From NCBI GenBank assembly GCA_020433785.1, contig JAGRCC010000518.1, forward strand, positions 1 through 10,410: DNA of 10,410 bases, in the 5' to 3' direction. Below are positions 6,597 to 10,410 of this stretch, piece by piece. Source of the stretch: Anaerolineae bacterium (lineage in GTDB: Bacteria > Chloroflexota > Anaerolineae > 4572-78 > J111). The notes beneath the pieces are model-generated. The model worked only from the letters and a program-made list of their open reading frames with translations, ran no database searches and was not told the origin of the DNA. The position numbers were made by a program, and so were the translations under genes. Position 1 is the stretch's first letter. The number at the start of each line of letters is the position of its first letter.

Positions 6597-7547
6597 ATGT
6601 TTCGAAAAAACCAAATTGAGACTTTAATAGAAAAGCACAGTCGACGCCTACAAAAACTTCATGAAAAAAGAGCCTTGAAAGGTGTAGATACTACTGCTGA
6701 TGTCTTGATAGAGATCGAAGATTTAGAATCAGAAATAGAGAAGTTGCAAGCAGAATTAAGTAGTCTGACGCAATCAAATTCTTCTGAGAACGACTTAGCC
6801 GTTTCTAATTATAAAGTCCCTACTTTGCTTAAATTTTTGATTGTGATTGTAATCTCTATAACGCTAATTGGGATTATGGCTATGTTTATTTACACCGAAA
6901 GGCCTACGGCAACCGTAGAAAATACTTCTATTCCAAAGGTATCCGATGAGTTAGTAACAGTCGTTCCCACCGAGGAAAATATAACCACAACGAACAGGTT
7001 TATGTGGTTAGGTGAAGCATTAGAAGAAGACGATTTCTATCAGACAGGCGAAGTTACTTATACTATTCAAAATGATGGCATCAACATAACTGGACGCTTT
7101 GTTGATGATATTCTATGGATAGATAAAGAATTACCAGATAATTTTCGTGTTACTGTTGAGGTTACAAATTTAGATACTGAGTGCTATTTTTCAGTGGGTT
7201 TTGGATTGGGTGACAAGCGACGGTCGAGTTATTATCTTCAAATAAGAGACGAAAACTATGGCTTTCGAAAACATCTGGATCAGGAAGAACACTGGAATTA
7301 TTTAATTGATAGTGGTATCGCCGATTCTCTGGAAATCAATCAGCCAAATGAAGTTATTCTGGAACGGAATAATAACGTGATTAGAGTTCGTAATAAGGAC
7401 CGTTTAGTGTTCCCCCCCATACGACAGGGAAGAGATCCAAAACTAGACGAATTTAACGGATATAGTGTCTTATTTTTTCAGGCTGGATATCCGGGCAAGG
7501 CATGCAAAATGATAATCAATAGTTTTATAGTCGAGCCTCTCGACTAA
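6597..7547 (+). CDS. Coiled-coil, single-pass membrane protein with extracytoplasmic beta domain
   Basis: I do not recognise a named family for this 316-residue protein. Residues 1-58 are a charged helical or coiled-coil module containing HEKRALKGVDTTADVLIEIED; it aligns without gaps to residues 10-50 of the NACHT protein. A polar linker leads to one strong membrane segment at 77-99. The rest (about 130-316) is rich in alternating hydrophobic and polar residues, with FRVTVEVTN, YFSVGFGLGDK and SYYLQIRD. This resembles the jelly-roll folds of LamG or family 16-like sugar-binding domains, but no catalytic signature is visible. The likely topology is N-terminus inside and beta domain outside. 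The gene is much more AT-rich than hsdR and lies, with the transposase, in the segment bracketed by the duplicated hsdR end, so recent acquisition is likely. A receptor or membrane anchor role with the NACHT protein is a guess. Confidence 0.8.
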   Translation: MFRKNQIETLIEKHSRRLQKLHEKRALKGVDTTADVLIEIEDLESEIEKLQAELSSLTQSNSSENDLAVSNYKVPTLLKFLIVIVISITLIGIMAMFIYTERPTATVENTSIPKVSDELVTVVPTEENITTTNRFMWLGEALEEDDFYQTGEVTYTIQNDGINITGRFVDDILWIDKELPDNFRVTVEVTNLDTECYFSVGFGLGDKRRSSYYLQIRDENYGFRKHLDQEEHWNYLIDSGIADSLEINQPNEVILERNNNVIRVRNKDRLVFPPIRQGRDPKLDEFNGYSVLFFQAGYPGKACKMIINSFIVEPLD

Positions 7548-7555
7548 GAGTTTTC
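7528..7555 (+). terminator. Possible intrinsic terminator of the 6597 gene
   Basis: TAGTCGAG (7528-7535) and CTCGACTA (7539-7546) form a perfect 8-bp stem with a CCT loop across the stop codon, followed 4 nt later by TTTT at 7551-7554. The stem is short and the T-run weak, so it might only slow polymerase. If real, it would separate hsdS from upstream transcription. Confidence 0.33.
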
Positions 7556-7620
7556 CAGAATATGGAACCCCTTACATTGCCATAAAAGTTTCGGTTACGT
7601 GTTATTAACTTTACTCAGCC

Positions 7621-7636
7621 AAAAAACCTGGTTTCT
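7621..7636. repeat. Single REP arm beside the hsdR relic
   Basis: AAAAAACCTGGTTTCT has no partner arm nearby. It ends 8 bp before the point where homology to the hsdR 3' end begins (7645), so a REP copy marks this recombination junction. Confidence 0.85.
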
Positions 7637-7644
7637 GGGGTGCC

Positions 7645-7743
7645 TTTTACGACGAAGGCGGCTTGCTGGCCGCCCGCAGTCTGTTTGGCCGGGAGGCGCT
7701 GCCGGAGTTGTTGGCTGAGTTGAATGAGGCGTTGGTGGTTTAA
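7645..7743 (+). pseudogene. Relic of a second hsdR 3' end (99-bp direct repeat, copy 2)
   Basis: It encodes FYDEGGLLAARSLFGREA and on to NEALVV and a TAA stop, identical in protein sequence to the last 32 residues of HsdR but with seven synonymous base differences. It has no start and no upstream hsdR sequence, so it is a non-functional fragment. Its stop lies one base before the hsdS ATG, the tight hsdR-hsdS junction expected of an undisturbed operon. This copy is therefore probably the original neighbour of hsdS. Confidence 0.92.
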
Positions 7744-7744
7744 G

Positions 7745-9193
7745 ATGAGTGAGAGAACATTGCCGACTAATTGGACTTGGACGACAATTGGAGAAGTCGC
7801 CGATACCACGAGCGGCGGGACTCCATCGCGGAAACGCCCCGACTACTATGGGGGAAGTATCCCCTGGATAAAATCAGGTGAACTTAGAGATGGTTTCATA
7901 AATTCGGTGGATGAATTTATCACAGAAGAAGCACTTAAAAATTCTAGTGCAAAGATATTTCCAGAGGGAACTGCGGTTGTAGCACTGTATGGGGCCACAG
8001 TAGGAAGAACAGGGATATTGGGGTTGGATGCAGCAACCAATCAAGCAGTTTGCGCTATTTTTCCACGACAAAATGCCTTCACAGCGAAGTTTATTACTTA
8101 CTGGCTGAAGTACCAACGCAAAGATTTAATTGACTTAAGTGTTGGGGGAGCACAGCCAAACATTAGTCAAGGAATTATCAAATCATATCCTGTTCCCCTC
8201 CCCCCCCTCGCCGAACAACACCGCATTGTAGCCGAGATAGAAAAGCAGCTTACCCGCCTCGATGCGGGGGTGGCGGCGCTCCAGCGCGCTCAGACGCGTT
8301 TGCAGCGTTACAAAGCCGCTGTCCTCAAAGCCGCCTGCGAAGGTCGCCTCGTGGCCCAAGACCCCACCGACGAACCCGCCGCCGTGCTGCTGGATCGCAT
8401 CCTGACTGAACGCCGCGAGCAGTGGAACGGCAAAGGCAAATACAAAGAACCCCAGCCGCCCGATATCGATGATCTGCCGGAATTGCCGGACGGGTGGGTG
8501 TGGGCGAGTGCAGAACAACTTTCTGACGAAATGCGCTCAATTACTTATGGTGTTATTAAATTGGGAAAGGCAGTAGAAGATGGGGTTCCCACCTTGCGCT
8601 CAAGTGACGTCCGGCATTTACGGCTGGAGTTGGATCACGTGAAGCAAATCTCCCGTGAAATCGCTGATAATTACCAAAGAACATACCTAAACGGTGGTGA
8701 GATTTTGGTTACAGTGCGCGGGACATTGGGTGGAGTCGTGGTTGCACCTAAATCCTGCAAGGGATTTAATATATCGCGGGAAGTAGCAATGATTGCCTTG
8801 ATTGAACCATTGATAGGACCAGCTATTGCATATTTTATTGGTTCAAAACCGATTCAGAATTGGCTGCTTCGGCGAACTAGGGGGATTGCGTATACAGGGA
8901 TAAATATCGCCACACTTAAAGAAACGCCTATTCCCCTCCCTCCCCTCGCCGAACAGCAGCGCATCGTGGCCGAAGTCGAGCGGCGGCTGTCGGTGGTGGA
9001 GGGGGTCGAGGCAACGCTGGCGGCCAACCTCAAGCGGGCCGAGCGGCTGCGGCAGTCGATCTTGAAACAGGCGTTTGAGGGTCGGCTGGTAGCGCAAGAC
9101 CCGGCAGATGAACCGGCCTCGCTGCTGTTGGAGCGTATTCGGGCAGCGAAGGCTGGGGGGCAGAAGCAGCAGTTGGGGTTGCCGGAGGTGTAA
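7745..9193 (+). CDS. hsdS: Type I restriction-modification specificity subunit S
   Basis: A 482-residue DNA-recognition subunit that positions HsdM and HsdR on a bipartite target. There are two target-recognition domains, roughly residues 4-150 and 245-395. Each is followed by a conserved helical spacer: PLPPLAEQHRIVAE at about 150-164 and PLPPLAEQQRIVAE at about 397-410. Each spacer runs on to EGRLVAQDP (199-207 and 445-453). The two halves are offset by exactly 738 bp. The recognition domains are more AT-rich than the spacers, as expected for swapped domains. The length is usual for a two-domain HsdS. I chose ATG 7745 (MSERTLPTNWTW) because it lies one base after the relic hsdR stop; ATG 7724 would only add residues read out of frame from the relic. 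With most of that hsdR gone, hsdS lost its close translational coupling. The recognition sequence cannot be read from the protein. Confidence 0.95.
   Translation: MSERTLPTNWTWTTIGEVADTTSGGTPSRKRPDYYGGSIPWIKSGELRDGFINSVDEFITEEALKNSSAKIFPEGTAVVALYGATVGRTGILGLDAATNQAVCAIFPRQNAFTAKFITYWLKYQRKDLIDLSVGGAQPNISQGIIKSYPVPLPPLAEQHRIVAEIEKQLTRLDAGVAALQRAQTRLQRYKAAVLKAACEGRLVAQDPTDEPAAVLLDRILTERREQWNGKGKYKEPQPPDIDDLPELPDGWVWASAEQLSDEMRSITYGVIKLGKAVEDGVPTLRSSDVRHLRLELDHVKQISREIADNYQRTYLNGGEILVTVRGTLGGVVVAPKSCKGFNISREVAMIALIEPLIGPAIAYFIGSKPIQNWLLRRTRGIAYTGINIATLKETPIPLPPLAEQQRIVAEVERRLSVVEGVEATLAANLKRAERLRQSILKQAFEGRLVAQDPADEPASLLLERIRAAKAGGQKQQLGLPEV
8193..8217 (+). repeat. hsdS internal direct repeat, first copy
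   Basis: A 25-bp stretch encoding the start of the LPPLAEQ conserved region is repeated at 8931-8955 with one mismatch. Weaker similarity continues to about 8380. It marks the first recognition-domain/spacer boundary and is a natural site for recombination between HsdS halves. Confidence 0.85.
8931..8955 (+). repeat. hsdS internal direct repeat, second copy
   Basis: This is the second copy of the 25-bp repeat, 738 bp (246 codons) downstream of the first. It starts the C-terminal conserved region after the second target-recognition domain. Confidence 0.85.
9184..9188 (+). promoter_or_regulatory. Ribosome binding site of the pentapeptide gene, in the hsdS end
   Basis: GGAGG lies in the last codons of hsdS, 12 nt before the ATG at 9201. 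The spacing is long but usable. The overlap suggests translation coupled to hsdS. Confidence 0.5.
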
Positions 9194-9200
9194 CTAAGAT

Positions 9201-10172
9201 ATGGCTAAATTTATTGAACAAATTTGGACCAAAGTAGTAACAATAATCGACACGCTATTATTTTACCCCTTAGAGAAATTTAGTATAAAGGAGGTTGGAG
9301 CTGGATTTCTACTTATAGGTGTATATGTCAGTCTCTTTTACTTCTACCCAGAGAAGTGGGTATTTGCAGAATTGATCAAAGATTTTTATGCTACCGTTAG
9401 TTTCGGATTGATTACTGTAGCTATAACAGTTCTTATCATTGATAGATTGAATGAGCAACGTCAAGTTGACCAACTCAAGAACCAACTCATCCGAGAAATG
9501 GGTGGAATGGACAATGGTCTTGCACTGCGAGCACTCGCAGAAATTAAACATCATGGTTGGATTTCCGATGGAACTTTAACGGGGGTTGATCTTCGAGGCG
9601 CAAACTTAGTGAAAGCCAATCTAGAAAATGCTCAACTAGAGCAGGTAAATTTGGCTGGAGCGCAGTTACAAGAGGTAGATGGATTTAGGGCGAATCTTCG
9701 AGCAGCTAATCTAAATGGAGCCAATCTAAGTAAGGCTGAAATGGTTCAAGCAATCTTTAGCAGCGGTTCGTTTTACATGGCTACATTAGTCGATGCTGTC
9801 TTTAATGACGCCAAACTAGATAGGATCAGTTTTTACCGAAGTAATATGAGCGGGATCTATTTGCTTAAAACAAATTTATTCAGATCAAATCTACAAGGAA
9901 CTACATTAATTGGAGCCCACTTATGGGATGCAATACTAATTTTCGCTGATCTGGGTGGGGCTAACGCGGAACAAGCTGAATTTAATGGGGCTGATCTAAG
10001 ATGCGCAAACCTCCGTGGTGTTAATCTCAGTAACGCAAATTTGGAAGATGTTAATCTAAGAGGGGCTATTTATAATGAGCGTACAACTTGGCCTAAAGAA
10101 ATTGATCCTCAGAAAGCTGGGGCTAAGTTAGTCAAGGGCGCTTATAGTTACGAAAATGCGGTACACCCGTAA
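9201..10172 (+). CDS. Two-TM pentapeptide-repeat protein
   Basis: A 323-residue protein. Two hydrophobic segments lie at about 32-49 and 62-80, followed by a charged helix (82-118, [16 protein letters not shown]). Residues 125-291 are pentapeptide repeats of the A(D/N)Lxx type, for example [19 protein letters not shown]; they are weaker at 184-222 and clear again to the end. Such repeats fold into a right-handed quadrilateral beta-helix. Some soluble family members (Qnr, MfpA) mimic DNA, but this one is membrane-anchored and its job is unknown. The helix would face the cytoplasm if both ends are inside. It starts 7 nt after hsdS and lies between hsdS and hsdM, a place normally free of other genes in type I operons. 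Its composition is AT-rich compared with hsdR. It could be an effector, a regulator of the R-M complex or a passenger. Confidence 0.87.
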   Translation: MAKFIEQIWTKVVTIIDTLLFYPLEKFSIKEVGAGFLLIGVYVSLFYFYPEKWVFAELIKDFYATVSFGLITVAITVLIIDRLNEQRQVDQLKNQLIREMGGMDNGLALRALAEIKHHGWISDGTLTGVDLRGANLVKANLENAQLEQVNLAGAQLQEVDGFRANLRAANLNGANLSKAEMVQAIFSSGSFYMATLVDAVFNDAKLDRISFYRSNMSGIYLLKTNLFRSNLQGTTLIGAHLWDAILIFADLGGANAEQAEFNGADLRCANLRGVNLSNANLEDVNLRGAIYNERTTWPKEIDPQKAGAKLVKGAYSYENAVHP

Positions 10173-10244
10173 CTTTTGAAGTAAAAACTTGTTCGTCAGT
10201 TCGTACCGCAGAAGAAGAACGATTTGGTTAGCAAACCAGGCCTG

Positions 10245-10338
10245 AGAAACCAGGTTTTTAACATTAGAAGTGGGGCAATGCTCTTTGGTGAGTCCCTTTG
10301 GTGCGAAATTAACTGAGCTGACGAAAAACCTGGTTTCT
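10245..10338. repeat. REP inverted pair upstream of hsdM
   Basis: AGAAACCAGGTTTTT at 10245-10259 and AAAAACCTGGTTTCT at 10324-10338 are separated by 64 nt, the same geometry as 6420-6513. AACATTA follows both arms (10260-10266 and 10339-10345). A degraded arm (AAACCAGGCCTG) lies just before, at about 10233. The right arm ends 11 nt before the hsdM ribosome binding site. Confidence 0.88.
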
Positions 10339-10349
10339 AACATTATACG

Positions 10350-10354
10350 AGGAG
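10350..10354 (+). promoter_or_regulatory. Shine-Dalgarno of hsdM
   Basis: AGGAG lies 7 nt before the ATG at 10362, an ideal spacing that fixes the start. Confidence 0.7.
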
Positions 10355-10361
10355 TAACTTT

Positions 10362-10410
10362 ATGTCCCAATCTGCCACCATCGTTCAACGCCTGTGGAAC
10401 TACTGCAACG
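10362..10410 (+). CDS. hsdM: Type I DNA methyltransferase subunit M, N-terminal fragment cut by the window end
   Basis: Only 16 codons are visible, reading MSQSATIVQRLWNYCN. The IVQRLWNYCN stretch matches the usual start of HsdM adenine methyltransferases, whose helical N-terminal domain contacts HsdS. Context agrees: hsdR and hsdS lack only this partner. The catalytic motifs (GxGxG and NPPF) would lie beyond the window, so activity cannot be judged. It is separated from the pentapeptide gene by 189 bp containing a REP pair. Confidence 0.87.
   Translation, partial: MSQSATIVQRLWNYCN

Noticed and set aside
6417..6614. Minus-strand open frame containing NPETRFF and KNLVS
   Set aside because: The peptide is just translated REP arms; the same spurious string appears opposite other REP copies at 5672-5857 and 7615-7809.
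5670..7743. Transposon target-site duplication
   Set aside because: A 99-bp repeat with seven synonymous differences is far too long and too diverged for a target duplication.
10146..10177. Terminator after the pentapeptide gene
   Set aside because: A 7-bp AT-rich stem AGTTACG/CGTAACT with a 15-nt loop and only four T bases is too weak to call.
6435..10323. Homology between the spacers of the two 94-bp REP pairs
   Set aside because: Only one 11-mer with a mismatch matches in inverted orientation and at different distances from the arms, so chance is enough.
10339..10348. Promoter -10 (CATTATAC) just before hsdM
   Set aside because: It would start transcription at or inside the ribosome binding site, and no -35 is placed correctly.

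Overview
The window is a type I restriction-modification (R-M) locus, all on the + strand, interleaved with accessory and mobile DNA. The organism cannot be fixed from the sequence alone. A Chloroflexota bacterium fits best, a filamentous cyanobacterium-like lineage second. The reasons are a NACHT NTPase with a glycine-rich multi-span membrane tail, abundant AAACCAGGTTTTT palindromes, heptanucleotide tandem repeats, a pentapeptide-repeat membrane protein and strong swings in base composition. This placement is an inference from style, not a marker-gene result.

Layout. Positions 1-376 have no gene. They hold a degenerate 22-23 bp palindromic tandem array, three different 7-bp tandem arrays and one good promoter candidate (TTGTCA, 18 bp, extended -10 TAAAAT). 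Then come a NACHT-membrane protein (377-2848) and, 4 nt later behind a strong ribosome binding site, hsdR (2853-5768). The nuclease-helicase linker of hsdR carries two in-frame insertions of repeat DNA: a GC-rich element with TAGCCCCCC ends, and a perfect REP hairpin. Next are a REP-associated tyrosine transposase (5838-6407) flanked by the same REP sequences, a coiled-coil/single-TM/extracytoplasmic-domain protein (6597-7547), a 99-bp relic of a second hsdR 3' end (7645-7743), hsdS (7745-9193), a two-TM pentapeptide-repeat protein (9201-10172), another REP pair, and the first 16 codons of hsdM (10362 to the window end).

How it works together. HsdR, HsdS and HsdM should form an EcoEI-like type I enzyme: HsdM2-HsdS methylates a bipartite site and HsdR translocates and cuts unmethylated DNA. 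Three non-R-M proteins sit inside the same gene string, and all are predicted membrane-associated: the NACHT protein, the coiled-coil-TM protein and the pentapeptide protein. The NACHT protein and the coiled-coil-TM protein share an ungapped N-terminal helical module, which suggests they recognise each other or a common partner. A membrane-targeting signalling or abortive-infection layer attached to the R-M system is the most interesting hypothesis, and it is untested.

History. The segment 5769-7644 (transposase plus coiled-coil-TM gene) is bracketed by two copies of the hsdR 3' end. They differ at 7 of 99 positions, all synonymous. Each copy therefore evolved as coding sequence before they met, so this is a recombination or integration scar rather than a fresh tandem duplication. 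REP sequences occur in the three larger intergenic gaps downstream of hsdR, in the short hsdR-transposase gap, and inside hsdR itself.
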